34,256 bases of DNA from Tissierellia bacterium (GCA_012735245.1 JAAYHU010000012.1:1-34256), one strand, 5' to 3'. Positions 15,430 to 23,563 are shown, counted from the stretch's first letter. Notes: a model not told the origin generated them from the letters alone. Numbers and translations are program-made.

Positions 15430-17340
15430 TTATCCTTCAGTTAACGTAATCCACCTGTCATATAGGTCATCTAGGAGCTTTTGTACTTCTTCCCTATTTT
15501 TAGTTATTTCGACAACTTTTTCAGAATTTTCATAAATTGCCGGGTCACAAAGGAGCCTGTCTAGTTCTTCCAATTTAAGTTCTTCTTCTGATATTCTTTT
15601 TTCCAATTCTCCTATTTCCCTTTTTCTATTTCTTTCTATTTCTAAGAGTTCCCTTTCTTTTTTCCTCTCCAGTTTAATTTGGGTCTTAGTTTTACCAAAA
15701 TCTTCATCTTCTTCATCTAGGACTTCATTTTTCTTCTCTAAATAATAGTCATAATTTCCTAAATACTCCTTGATGCCTTCTTCAGTTAATTCCAAAATTT
15801 TATCTACTACCCTATTTAAGAAATATCTGTCGTGGGATATGACTAAAACTGTGCCCTCATAATCTAATAGGGCTTCTTCCAATACTTCCTTAGAATCTAT
15901 ATCTAGGTGGTTAGTAGGCTCGTCCATCAGCAGAAAGTTTGCATTGGAGAGCATGAGCTTCAACAGTGAAAGCCTTGCCTTTTCACCACCGCTAAGGCTT
16001 GAAATTTCCTTAAATATATCGTCACCGATGAACATAAATTGGCTCAGAATAGTCCGGATTTTATAATGGTCAAAGCTGGGATTCTCATCCCATATTTCGT
16101 CTATAACTGTCTTATCTAAGTTGAGCTTAGACATTTCCTGATCAAAATATCCTGGAACTACATGGTGGCCAACTATAATATTTCCATCATCCTTTGGGAT
16201 TTGGTTTAAAATAATCTTAAACAAGGTGGTTTTGCCAACTCCATTGGGTCCTATAAGGCCAACTTTTTCCCCCCTGTATATGTTGAAGTTAATATCCCTT
16301 AACAATTGCTGGCTGCCAAAGCTTTTTTGAAGATTTTCTACCCTTAGTACATCCCTGCCAGATTTAATCTTAGGTTCAAATTTGATTTTTGCCTTCATAG
16401 CTTCCGTTGACTTAGGCATTAATTTTATCTTATCCAATAATTTTTGCCTACTTTGAGCTAACCTATGATATTTTTCACCACCGTAGGATTTAAATCTGGC
16501 GATTATTTCTTCCTGCCTTTTTATTTCCCGCTGCTGGTCTTCAAAATGTTTCTTATATATCTCCAGTTCCTTTTTCCGCCTAGCCATGAAATTGGTGTAA
16601 TTAGTATCGTAGATTTTCATCTTTCTATTTTCTATGTGGAAAATACGGTTAACCACATTGTCCAAAAAGTACCTATCATGGGATATGATTAGAGCAGCTC
16701 CCTTGTATTCCTTTAAAAATTTCTCCAGCCAGGATATGGCCTCTATATCCAAGTGGTTAGTTGGCTCGTCTAAGAGCAAGATATCTGGCCTTCCAAGTAA
16801 AAGCTTAGCCAGGGACAACCTAGACTTTTGTCCTCCGCTTAGGATATTTACTTCCTTGTCAAAGTCATCTTCAGAAAAGCCTAAGCCCTTCAATACCCCT
16901 TTAATTTCAGATTTATAACCATAGCCATTTAAGGACATGAATTTTTCTGATAGATGGGCATAATCTTCCATTAGATGTTTTAGCCTCTTAGTTTCACCTT
17001 TTTGGCTCTCTAGAGATATTTCATCTTCTAAGGACCTTAATTCTTTTTCCATATTTATTAAGGGTATAAATACTTCTAAACATTCATCAAAAACAGTCTT
17101 TTGGCTTTCTATCCTAGTATGCTGCTTTAAGTACCCTATTCTTATATTCTTTTGTATATAAATATCCCCACTATCCTGCTCAACTTCTCCAGATAGGATA
17201 TTGAAAAGTGTAGTTTTTCCTGAACCGTTAAGTCCAATGACACCAATTTTATCTCCATCTTCTACAGTAAAACTAATACCATCTAAAATAGTATCTACTA
17301 TATAAGTTTTTCTTAGATTGCTACATGAAAGGACTATCAT
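15430..17340 (-). CDS. ABC-F family ATP-binding protein (YdiF-like)
   Basis: 636-residue soluble protein with two ATP-binding cassettes and no membrane segments. First cassette: Walker A GLNGSGKTTLF (~36-46), signature LSGGQKSRLSLAKLL, Walker B ILLLDEPTNHLD. Second: GPNGVGKTTLF, LSGGEKARLSLLKLM, FLLMDEPTNHLD. The linker between them (~240-320) is charged and contains an arginine/lysine-rich stretch as in the P-site interaction motif of ABC-F factors, and the C-terminus (~545-636) is a coiled coil. ABC-F proteins act on stalled or antibiotic-bound ribosomes. The tsaD-adjacent position matches ydiF in Bacillus, so a housekeeping translation factor is more likely than antibiotic resistance. ATG at complement 17340 with AGGAGG upstream. 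Confidence 0.92.
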   Translation of the reverse strand: MIVLSCSNLRKTYIVDTILDGISFTVEDGDKIGVIGLNGSGKTTLFNILSGEVEQDSGDIYIQKNIRIGYLKQHTRIESQKTVFDECLEVFIPLINMEKELRSLEDEISLESQKGETKRLKHLMEDYAHLSEKFMSLNGYGYKSEIKGVLKGLGFSEDDFDKEVNILSGGQKSRLSLAKLLLGRPDILLLDEPTNHLDIEAISWLEKFLKEYKGAALIISHDRYFLDNVVNRIFHIENRKMKIYDTNYTNFMARRKKELEIYKKHFEDQQREIKRQEEIIARFKSYGGEKYHRLAQSRQKLLDKIKLMPKSTEAMKAKIKFEPKIKSGRDVLRVENLQKSFGSQQLLRDINFNIYRGEKVGLIGPNGVGKTTLFKIILNQIPKDDGNIIVGHHVVPGYFDQEMSKLNLDKTVIDEIWDENPSFDHYKIRTILSQFMFIGDDIFKEISSLSGGEKARLSLLKLMLSNANFLLMDEPTNHLDIDSKEVLEEALLDYEGTVLVISHDRYFLNRVVDKILELTEEGIKEYLGNYDYYLEKKNEVLDEEDEDFGKTKTQIKLERKKERELLEIERNRKREIGELEKRISEEELKLEELDRLLCDPAIYENSEKVVEITKNREEVQKLLDDLYDRWITLTEG

Positions 17341-17406
17341 TTCTTTTCCTCCTAACTTGTATTAACCATATTGTATCAAAAATCCCTAAGAAATTACACT
17401 TTTTTA

Positions 17407-17435
17407 TTGAAGTCCGTACCCCGGTGTGGTATAAT
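17407..17435 (+). promoter_or_regulatory. Promoter of the selenoprotein gene
   Basis: TTGAAG (17407-17412), 17 bases, TATAAT (17430-17435), with extended -10 TGG just before it. 27 bases upstream of the start ATG. It supports 17463-17750 being an expressed gene despite the internal TGA. Confidence 0.85.
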
Positions 17436-17462
17436 AAATAAAAAGATTTATGGGTGAGAAAA

Positions 17463-17750
17463 ATGATCATTAATATCGATAAAAAGGCTGAGGAATATAT
17501 TAAATCTAATTCTACCGATAACACAATTCAAGTCATTGCGGAGAGAATTGGAAGAGGTTGATGTCAAACTTACCAACCATCAGTTAAGATGGGAAAACCA
17601 ACTTATGAAGACTCTTTCAATCTCTATAAAGTAGGAGATATAAATGTATATGTTTTGAAATGGCTAAGGACTAGGGATGAGGAAATAAGGATTACTTTGA
17701 GCAGATTTCTTTGGACTAAATATTTATATGTAGATGGCATAAGCTTTTAA
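17463..17750 (+). CDS. Probable HesB-like selenoprotein with in-frame TGA (Sec33)
   Basis: Read through one TGA at 17559-17561, this is a continuous 95-residue protein. It starts MIINIDKKAEEYIKSNST, an A-type/HesB-like opening, then IQVIAERIGRG-Sec-C-QTYQPSVKMGKP, and ends ITLSRFLWTKYLYVDGISF. A Sec-Cys pair after a glycine-rich turn is the hallmark of a small HesB-like '(C/U)C motif' family known in Clostridia, in which the first position is Cys or Sec. Full HesB/IscA proteins bind Fe-S clusters through three cysteines; here only Sec33-Cys34 remains, so a redox or metal-binding role is an inference. Support for decoding: own promoter, GGGTGAG ribosome site, 62 further codons in frame without another stop, a candidate SECIS hairpin after the TGA, and a terminator after the distal stop. 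The alternative is a nonsense-mutated pseudogene. Confidence 0.85.
17555..17603 (+). promoter_or_regulatory. Candidate bacterial SECIS element
   Basis: Upper helix CCATC (17577-17581) with GATGG (17588-17592) and apical loop AGTTAA, which has G at its second position. A lower helix AGGTTG (17555-17560) with CCAACT (17598-17603) takes in the first bases of the TGA codon. The apical loop begins 21 bases after the TGA. These features fit the described bacterial SECIS pattern (G in the first two loop positions, loop about 16-37 bases from UGA), recognised by SelB. Checked by eye only. Confidence 0.6.
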
Positions 17751-17752
17751 GA

Positions 17753-17780
17753 AAAATACTCCTTATATAAGGAGTATTTT
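17753..17780. terminator. Bidirectional terminator between the selenoprotein gene and the Cys-rich gene
   Basis: A 12-bp stem, AAAATACTCCTT (17753-17764) with AAGGAGTATTTT (17769-17780), loop ATAT. A- and T-runs on the two sides serve both convergent genes. The stop of the minus-strand gene (17781-17779) touches it. Confidence 0.9.
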
Positions 17781-18000
17781 AAGATTTTAGGTCTAGTTCC
17801 ATTGCCATTGATCTTAATATTTGGTCAATTAAATTGAGAGTACATTTGCCTTCTTTGTCGTAGTGATTACAGTTTACACAGTTTTCATATTTGTCCTCAT
17901 AGGAACGAGCAGAAGAGGAAAAATCTTTTCTATAGGGGTCATATTTGTCACAATATAGGGCTACTTTCCTAAGTTGTTCTATACTGGCTATAATAATCAC
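17779..18000 (-). CDS. Small Cys-rich conserved-looking hypothetical protein
   Basis: About 73 residues with the pattern C-x2-C-x8-C (Cys41, 44, 53: NCVNCNHYDKEGKC) plus Cys17 in VALYCDKYDP, so four cysteines could bind zinc or an iron-sulfur cluster. I do not recognise the family. The start is odd. The only conventional codon at the 5' end is GTG (complement 18000-17998), but a strong AAGGAG (complement 18005-18000) overlaps it, which is too close for initiation. The next codons are ATT, ATT, ATA, of which ATT (17994) or ATA (17991) would be well spaced. It shares a bidirectional terminator with the selenoprotein gene and diverges from rex. Confidence 0.65.
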   Translation of the reverse strand: MIIIASIEQLRKVALYCDKYDPYRKDFSSSARSYEDKYENCVNCNHYDKEGKCTLNLIDQILRSMAMELDLKS

Positions 18001-18060
18001 TCCTTCCAGTATTTAGTTTATCAAAAACAGGCTATTATATTCAAAAATTACATAAAAAAA

Positions 18061-18089
18061 TTGACATGAAAGTATCATAATGTTATAAT
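18061..18089 (+). promoter_or_regulatory. Consensus promoter of rex
   Basis: Perfect TTGACA (18061-18066), 17 bases, perfect TATAAT (18084-18089), with extended -10 TGT. No Rex-type TTGT-N10-ACAA palindrome is seen here, so strong autoregulation is not suggested. Confidence 0.92.
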
Positions 18090-18107
18090 TACTGTAAAAT
18101 AGAATGG

Positions 18108-18770
18108 GTGGTGTATGCGAAAGTGGAGAAGTTTGATAAGGAGAACAAGATTTCAATAACTGTCATCAGGCGATTACCTAAGTACTATAGATATTTAGGA
18201 GATTTAATTGATAAAGGAATTAATAGAATATCATCTCAGGAATTAAGCAAAATGACCGGATTTACTGCTTCCCAAATTAGGCAAGATTTGAATAACTTTG
18301 GTGGATTTGGTCAACAGGGATATGGATATAATGTGGAAGAACTTCATAAAGAATTAGGTAAAATCCTAGGCCTGGAAACCATTTATAAGGCAGTAATAGC
18401 AGGAGCAGGAAACCTTGGTCAGGCTATTGCCAATTATAAGGGTTTTGAGGATGCGGGATTTAAGGTATTATCCCTTTTTGATAAAAATCCAAAGTTAATT
18501 GGTTTAAGGATTAGAGATATTGAAATTAGAGATGTAGATAATATGGAAGAATTCATTAAGGAAAACGATATCGATATTGGAATTATCACATCTCCAAGGG
18601 AAAGTGCCCAAGAGCTGGCAGATACTTTTGTAAGGGCTGGAGTAAAGGGAATCTGGAACTTTGCTCCAACGGACTTAGAAGTACCAGAAAATGTCGTAGT
18701 GGAAAATGTTCGCTTAAATGAGAGCCTATTTATCCTATCATACTTCTTGAAAGAAAAGTTCGGTGCGTAA
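18108..18770 (+). CDS. rex: Redox-sensing transcriptional repressor Rex
   Basis: Up to 220 residues. The N-terminal winged helix (~10-85) carries the Rex signature VIRRLPKYYRYLGDL and the recognition region SSQELSKMTGFTASQIRQDLNNFGGFGQQGYGYNV. A Rossmann domain follows with AVIAGAGNLGQAIANY (GxGxxG, binds NADH/NAD) and a C-terminal domain-swap helix. Rex binds DNA when NAD exceeds NADH and releases when NADH rises, so it controls fermentation and reductive pathways. The start is uncertain: GTG 18108 and GTG 18111 have no good ribosome site, while GTG 18123 lies 11 bases after GGTGG and would give 215 residues, closer to the family. Single-gene unit ended by the terminator at 18801; its likely target bcd-etfBA is next door. 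Confidence 0.95.
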   Translation: MVYAKVEKFDKENKISITVIRRLPKYYRYLGDLIDKGINRISSQELSKMTGFTASQIRQDLNNFGGFGQQGYGYNVEELHKELGKILGLETIYKAVIAGAGNLGQAIANYKGFEDAGFKVLSLFDKNPKLIGLRIRDIEIRDVDNMEEFIKENDIDIGIITSPRESAQELADTFVRAGVKGIWNFAPTDLEVPENVVVENVRLNESLFILSYFLKEKFGA

Positions 18771-18800
18771 AGTTTTTTTGAATAGTTAGAAATTACTTAT

Positions 18801-18843
18801 AAATCATACTAGTCAAATTGTTTGACTAGTATGATTTTTTGTT
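18801..18843 (+). terminator. Terminator after rex
   Basis: A 17-bp perfect stem, AAATCATACTAGTCAAA (18801-18817) with its complement at 18821-18837, loop TTG, followed by T-run. A very strong hairpin insulating bcd from rex. Confidence 0.93.
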
Positions 18844-18858
18844 TCTTGATATTTTTTT

Positions 18859-18892
18859 ATCAATAATTGTAGAAAAAATAACAATTATTGAT
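18859..18892 (+). promoter_or_regulatory. Candidate Rex operator in front of bcd-etfB-etfA
   Basis: Perfect 12-bp inverted repeat ATCAATAATTGT (18859-18870) / ACAATTATTGAT (18881-18892) with a 10-base AT spacer. Its core TTGT-N10-ACAA has the spacing of the clostridial Rex consensus TTGTTAA-N4-TTAACAA and matches it at about 15 of 18 positions. It overlaps the -35 of the promoter below, so bound Rex would block RNA polymerase. Confidence 0.7.
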
Positions 18893-18898
18893 TATAAT
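18870..18898 (+). promoter_or_regulatory. Promoter of bcd-etfB-etfA
   Basis: TAGAAA (18870-18875), 17 bases, perfect TATAAT (18893-18898), 42 bases before the bcd ATG. The weak -35 lies inside the Rex-like palindrome. Confidence 0.6.
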
Positions 18899-18939
18899 GG
18901 TTATAAAGGAATACCCAATAATCGAGGAGGGAATAATGG

Positions 18940-20079
18940 ATGGATTTCAATTTAAGCAAGGAACAATTAATGGTAAGAAGCATCATGAGAGAATTCACAG
19001 AAAACGAGGTGAAACCCATTGCCGCAGAAATTGATAAAACAGGGAGATTTCCAAGGGAAACTGTGGAAAAAATGGCTAAGTACAATATGATGGGAATACC
19101 CTTCCCTGCAGAGTATGGTGGAGCAGGAGGAGATGACTTAGCCTATATTATAGCTGTAGAAGAACTGTCAAAGTGGTGTGCCAGTACTGGAGTTATACTA
19201 TCAGCCCACACTTCCTTAGCATGTTGGCCAATATACAAGTATGGAACAGAGGAACAAAAACAAAAATACTTGGTTCCATTGGCAAAGGGAGAATATTTAG
19301 GAGCCTTTGCTTTAACTGAGCCTAATGCAGGTACAGATGCTGCTAGCCAACAGACCACTGCTGTACTAGATGGAGACAATTATATTTTAAACGGTACCAA
19401 GATATTTATAACTAACGGGGGACAAGCTGATGTTTATATTGTATTTGCCATGACTGATAAGAGTAAGGGCTCTAGGGGGATTTCAGCTTTTATAGTGGAG
19501 AAGGACTATCCAGGCTTTAGTATTGGGAAAATTGAAGAGAAAATGGGTATTAGGGCTTCTTCCACTGCAGAATTGATATTCCAAAATTGTATTGTTCCAA
19601 AGGAAAACCTCTTAGGTAAAGAGGGAGAAGGTTTTAAGATTGCCATGTCTACCTTAGACGGCGGTAGGATAGGAATTGCAGCTCAGGCCCTTGGAATTGC
19701 CAGCGGTGCCTTAGAGGAGACTATTAAATATGTAAAGGAAAGACAGCAATTTGGCAGGCCCTTAGCTAAATTCCAAGGCTTACAATGGATGATTGCAGAT
19801 ATGGCAACTGAAATAGATGCAGCAAGGCTTTTAGTTTATAGGGCAGCCTTCAACAAGTCCAATGGCTTACCCTATGGTAAGGAAGCAGCCATGGCAAAAT
19901 TATTCGCTTCAGAATGTGCCATGAATGTTACTACCAAGTGTGTTCAACTATTCGGAGGATACGGATATACAATGGACTATCCAATGGAAAGAATGATGAG
20001 GGATGCGAAAATCACTGAAATCTACGAAGGAACATCTCAGGTTCAACAGATGGTAATAGCAGCTGCAGTATTAAAATAA
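18940..20079 (+). CDS. bcd: Short-chain acyl-CoA dehydrogenase (butyryl-CoA dehydrogenase type)
   Basis: 379-residue flavoprotein. It starts [26 protein letters not shown] and has the FAD/substrate signature [14 protein letters not shown] (~122-135), the beta-domain, the [15 protein letters not shown] segment (~267-281), and the catalytic base in [10 protein letters not shown] with Glu363 aligned to the short-chain enzyme glutamate. With EtfBA immediately downstream it most likely forms the Bcd-Etf complex that reduces crotonyl-CoA (or another short enoyl-CoA from amino-acid fermentation) with NADH and passes electrons to ferredoxin. No crt, hbd or thl lie in the window, so the exact substrate is open. 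ATG 18940 is eight bases after GAGGAGGG. Confidence 0.92.
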   Translation: MDFNLSKEQLMVRSIMREFTENEVKPIAAEIDKTGRFPRETVEKMAKYNMMGIPFPAEYGGAGGDDLAYIIAVEELSKWCASTGVILSAHTSLACWPIYKYGTEEQKQKYLVPLAKGEYLGAFALTEPNAGTDAASQQTTAVLDGDNYILNGTKIFITNGGQADVYIVFAMTDKSKGSRGISAFIVEKDYPGFSIGKIEEKMGIRASSTAELIFQNCIVPKENLLGKEGEGFKIAMSTLDGGRIGIAAQALGIASGALEETIKYVKERQQFGRPLAKFQGLQWMIADMATEIDAARLLVYRAAFNKSNGLPYGKEAAMAKLFASECAMNVTTKCVQLFGGYGYTMDYPMERMMRDAKITEIYEGTSQVQQMVIAAAVLK

Positions 20080-20096
20080 TGGTGAGGGGGAGAGAA

Positions 20097-20888
20097 ATGA
20101 ATATTATCGTATGTATAAAACAAGTGCCAAATACTAATGAAGTTAGAATAGATCCGGTACGAGGAACCCTAATTCGTGAAGGGGTACCAAGTATTATTAA
20201 CCCAGATGATAGGAATGCCTTAGAGGAGGCTTTGAGAATAAAAGATACTTATGAAAACGTGAAGGTAACTGTTTTATCCATGGGGCCACCTCAGGCTGAT
20301 GCAGCCTTAAGGGAGGCCATAGCCATGGGAGCAGATGAAGGAATACTACTTACAGATAGGGCCTTTGCAGGTTCTGATACCTGGGCTACATCAACGGCCT
20401 TAGCTGCTGGAATTAGGTATATAGGTGATTATAGCATTATATTCTGCGGCAGACAGGCCATAGATGGAGATACTGCACAGGTAGGTCCTCAAATAGCAGA
20501 ACATTTAGGTTTGCCACAGATTACCTATGTGGAGGAATTAAAAATTGAAGGGGATAAGGTTATAGCCAAAAGGGCCTTGGAAGATGGATATTTTGTAATA
20601 GAATCAAAAATGCCAGTACTTTTGACTGCTATAAAGGAATTAAACAAACCCAGATATCCATCCATTAAGGGAGTCTATGATGCTTACAAAGGGGATAAGG
20701 TTAAGCTATTATCAGCTAAGGATATAGATGTGGACTTTGACAATATTGGCTTAGAAGGATCTCCAACCCAAGTAAACAGGTCTTTTACACCATCAGGAAG
20801 AACAGGACAGGGCGAAATATTCCAAGGTGATTATAAGGAATGTGTAAATAAATTGATAGTTAGATTAAGGGAAAAACATCTTGTTTAA
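20097..20888 (+). CDS. etfB: Electron transfer flavoprotein beta subunit
   Basis: 263 residues, starting MNIIVCIKQVPNTNEVRIDP, the standard EtfB opening. It contains VTVLSMGPPQADAALREAIAMGADEGILLTDRAFAGSDTWATSTAL and SIIFCGRQAIDGDTAQVGPQIAEHLGLPQITYVEEL, the nucleotide-binding signature region. In bifurcating Etfs this subunit binds the second FAD and NADH. ATG 20097 follows GAGGGGGAGA; the frame is open upstream to 20079, overlapping the bcd stop, but has no ribosome site there. It is 17 bases after bcd and 28 before etfA, so one operon. Confidence 0.95.
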   Translation: MNIIVCIKQVPNTNEVRIDPVRGTLIREGVPSIINPDDRNALEEALRIKDTYENVKVTVLSMGPPQADAALREAIAMGADEGILLTDRAFAGSDTWATSTALAAGIRYIGDYSIIFCGRQAIDGDTAQVGPQIAEHLGLPQITYVEELKIEGDKVIAKRALEDGYFVIESKMPVLLTAIKELNKPRYPSIKGVYDAYKGDKVKLLSAKDIDVDFDNIGLEGSPTQVNRSFTPSGRTGQGEIFQGDYKECVNKLIVRLREKHLV

Positions 20889-20916
20889 TAATGAAATGGG
20901 ATAAGGAGGATTAAGA

Positions 20917-22149
20917 ATGGCTGTAAAAGTTATAGAATTGAAATGTATTGGCTGTGGGAAATGCGTTAGAGTATGCCCCTTTGATGCTATAGAAATGAAA
21001 GATAAAAAGGCCGTAATCAATGAAAAATGTACGGCTTGTGGCCAATGTCTAGAGGCATGCCCAGTAGAAGCAATAGAAAAAGAAGAAGAAAAGAAAAGGG
21101 CAGGCAGTGTTGACGTAAATGAGTACAGGGGAGTTTGGGTACTTGCTGAACAAAGACAGGGAAATCTATTGAATGTAGCCATAGAATTACTTGGTGAAGG
21201 TAGGAAAATCGCTGATGCCTTAAATGTGCCCTTAAGTGCTGTATTGTTAGGACACAATGTGGATGATATAGCTGAAAGGCTTATAAAATACGGAGCTGAT
21301 GAAGTCCTTTATGCAGACCATGAACTCTTAGAAATATATACAACTGATGCCTATACAAAGGTTATCTATCAGTTGGTTAAGGATAAAAAACCTGAAATAA
21401 TCCTCTTAGGTGCTACTAACCTAGGAAGAGATTTGGCTCCTAGATTATCTGCCAGAATTCACACAGGCCTTACAGCTGACTGTACAAAACTAGATGTGGA
21501 TTTGGAAAATAGGAGGCTAATGCAAACCCGTCCCGCCTTTGGTGGAAACTTAATGGCAACCATTATTTGCCCAGACCATAGGCCACAAATGGCTACCGTT
21601 AGACCGGGAGTTATGGAAAAGGCAAAGTATGATGAGAATAGAGAAGGAGAAATCCATAAGTTTACTCCAGACCTTAAGGATGAAGACATAAAAGCCAAGG
21701 TAGTAGAAGTAGTTAAGGCTGCAAAGGCTATAGTAGCCTTAGAAGATGCAAAAATAATAGTATCTGGAGGAAGAGGCTTAGGTAATCCAGAAGGATTTAA
21801 ATTGATAAAAGAATTGGCAGACAAATTAGGTGGAGTAGTAGGGGCTTCCCGTGCCACTGTAGATGCTGGATGGATAGAGCAAAGCCACCAAGTAGGCCAA
21901 ACAGGTAAAACAGTTAGGCCAAATCTTTATATAGCCTGTGGTATATCAGGGGCCATTCAACATTTGGCAGGCATGCAAGAATCTAAGGTCATAGTGGCCA
22001 TAAATAAGGACCCAGAAGCACCAATATTTAAGGTTGCTGATTTTGGAATAGTAGGAGACTTATATGAGGTAATACCAGAACTTATTGAAGCCTTAGACAA
22101 TGTTGATGACATAGTAGAAGGATTTAAGAGCATAAGCAAAGGAGCTTAA
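20917..22149 (+). CDS. etfA: Electron transfer flavoprotein alpha subunit with N-terminal 2[4Fe-4S] ferredoxin domain
   Basis: 410 residues, longer than plain EtfA (~320-340). Residues 1-50 are a two-cluster ferredoxin: Cys10, 13, 16, 20 ([12 protein letters not shown]) and Cys38, 41, 44, 48 ([12 protein letters not shown]). After a charged linker comes the EtfA body ([23 protein letters not shown]), ending in the FAD domain with [52 protein letters not shown] and [10 protein letters not shown]. The extra domain probably wires the flavin to ferredoxin or to an additional acceptor, as expected of a bifurcating complex (inference). ATG 20917 follows AAGGAGG. A hairpin at 22152 closes the operon. 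Confidence 0.95.
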   Translation: MAVKVIELKCIGCGKCVRVCPFDAIEMKDKKAVINEKCTACGQCLEACPVEAIEKEEEKKRAGSVDVNEYRGVWVLAEQRQGNLLNVAIELLGEGRKIADALNVPLSAVLLGHNVDDIAERLIKYGADEVLYADHELLEIYTTDAYTKVIYQLVKDKKPEIILLGATNLGRDLAPRLSARIHTGLTADCTKLDVDLENRRLMQTRPAFGGNLMATIICPDHRPQMATVRPGVMEKAKYDENREGEIHKFTPDLKDEDIKAKVVEVVKAAKAIVALEDAKIIVSGGRGLGNPEGFKLIKELADKLGGVVGASRATVDAGWIEQSHQVGQTGKTVRPNLYIACGISGAIQHLAGMQESKVIVAINKDPEAPIFKVADFGIVGDLYEVIPELIEALDNVDDIVEGFKSISKGA

Positions 22150-22151
22150 AG

Positions 22152-22186
22152 ATTGGCGGTCTTTGACCGCCAATTATAAATTTTTC
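22152..22186 (+). terminator. Terminator after etfA
   Basis: Stem ATTGGCGGTC (22152-22161) with GACCGCCAAT (22165-22174), loop TTT. The T-tract is interrupted (TATAAATTTTT), so termination may be partial. Confidence 0.75.
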
Positions 22187-22201
22187 AAAGTTTCTGAAAG
22201 G

Positions 22202-22230
22202 TTTACAAAGAAAAACCCTTATGTTATAAT
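22202..22230 (+). promoter_or_regulatory. Promoter of the glutamate dehydrogenase gene
   Basis: TTTACA (22202-22207), 17 bases, perfect TATAAT (22225-22230) with extended -10 TGT. The 50-base leader contains the palindrome TTGCTAGCAA (22247-22256) of unknown role. Confidence 0.85.
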
Positions 22231-22290
22231 TGCCTTAAAATGATAAATTGCTAGCAATATTCTAGCTAATTTTATGGGGAGGGTTTAACA

Positions 22291-23556
22291 ATGTCAAAAG
22301 AAAACTTAAATCCATTGGAAAGTGCTCAATTGCAAGTTAAAAAGGCTTGCGACGCATTAAATCTTGGCAACGATGTATATGAGCTACTGAAGGAACCACA
22401 AAGAATGATTGAAATTTCTATCCCAGTTAAGATGGATGACGGAACTTTAAAGGTATTTAAAGGCTATAGGGCAGCTCACAATACTGCAATAGGACCTGGT
22501 AAAGGTGGAATTAGATTTCATCCAGGAGTAAATGCAGACGAAGTAAAAGCCTTATCTATTTGGATGACTTTTAAATGTGGAGTTATGGGAGTACCCTATG
22601 GTGGAGCAAAAGGTGGAGTTACCGTTGACCCGCTAAAATTATCACAAGGGGAATTAGAAAGACTATCAAGAGGATATATCCAAGGACTTTATAAATATTT
22701 AGGTGAAAAAATAGATATTCCAGCACCAGATGTTGGTACAAATTCACAAGTAATGGCTTGGATGGTTGATGAGTATATTAAATTAACTGGCCAAGACGCC
22801 TTAGGAGTTATAACTGGTAAACCCGTTGTATGGGGAGGCTCTGAAGGTAGAAACGAAGCTACAGGCTTTGGAGTTTCAGTTATAGCTAGAGAAGCTGCTA
22901 GAGAGCTTGGCATAGACATAGCTAAATCAACAGTTGCTATCCAAGGATTTGGTAATGTTGGTAGATATACAGTTAAGAATGTTCAAAAACAAGGTGCAAA
23001 GATTGTTGCAGTAGCTGAATGGACACCATCAGTTGGTACTTATGCTTTATATAATAAAGATGGTTTAGACTTCGAAGAAATGTTAGCATATTTCAATGAG
23101 CACAAGAATTTAGTAGATTATCCGAAGGCTGAAATGATTACCTTAGATGACTTCTGGAAACTTGACGTTGACATATTAATCCCCGCAGCCCTTGAAAATG
23201 CTATTACTGAAGAAGTGGCTAAGGTTGTTAATGCTAAATTAATCTGTGAAGCCGCCAATGGACCTATTACTCCAGGAGCAGATGAAATACTAAAGGAAAG
23301 AGGAATAACAGTTACTCCAGATATCTTAACAAATGCTGGTGGAGTTACAGTTTCCTACTTTGAATGGGTACAAAACCTATATGGATACTACTGGTCAGAA
23401 AAAGAAGTAGAAGAAAAACAAGAAGTTGAAATGGTTAAAGCATTTAATGCCATTTGGAAATTAAAGAAGGAATACAATGTAACAGTAAGAGAAGCTGCTT
23501 ACATGTTATCAGTTAAGAAAATAGCAGAAGTAATGAAATTAAGAGGATGGTATTAA
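22291..23556 (+). CDS. Glutamate dehydrogenase (small hexameric type)
   Basis: 421 residues, the normal length for NAD(P)-dependent hexameric GDH. Oxidatively deaminates glutamate to 2-oxoglutarate and ammonia, or the reverse. Visible: the substrate pocket IGPGKGGIRFHPGV (~67-80), catalytic lysine in GVPYGGAKGGV (Lys107), APDVGTNSQVMAWMVDEY, and the dinucleotide fold VAIQGFGNVG (~215-224), ending with AANGPITPGAD and ILTNAGGVTVSYFEWVQN. Coenzyme choice cannot be settled by eye; in amino-acid-fermenting Clostridia this form is usually NAD-linked and highly expressed. Codons look more strongly biased than in neighbouring genes, consistent with that. ATG 22291 follows GGGGAGGG. Single-gene unit with its own promoter and terminator. 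Confidence 0.96.
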   Translation: MSKENLNPLESAQLQVKKACDALNLGNDVYELLKEPQRMIEISIPVKMDDGTLKVFKGYRAAHNTAIGPGKGGIRFHPGVNADEVKALSIWMTFKCGVMGVPYGGAKGGVTVDPLKLSQGELERLSRGYIQGLYKYLGEKIDIPAPDVGTNSQVMAWMVDEYIKLTGQDALGVITGKPVVWGGSEGRNEATGFGVSVIAREAARELGIDIAKSTVAIQGFGNVGRYTVKNVQKQGAKIVAVAEWTPSVGTYALYNKDGLDFEEMLAYFNEHKNLVDYPKAEMITLDDFWKLDVDILIPAALENAITEEVAKVVNAKLICEAANGPITPGADEILKERGITVTPDILTNAGGVTVSYFEWVQNLYGYYWSEKEVEEKQEVEMVKAFNAIWKLKKEYNVTVREAAYMLSVKKIAEVMKLRGWY

Positions 23557-23563
23557 TATAAAG

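Noticed and set aside
17321-17524. 67-codon minus-strand frame crossing the ABC-F start and the selenoprotein gene
   Set aside because: It overlaps the start of the ABC-F gene and the forward promoter and coding sequence of the selenoprotein gene, has no ribosome site, and encodes nothing recognisable.
17463-17561. Reading the HesB-like gene as a nonsense pseudogene
   Set aside because: Promoter, frame, Sec-Cys position matching the family and a SECIS-like hairpin exactly after the TGA all favour decoding as selenocysteine; no other damage is seen.
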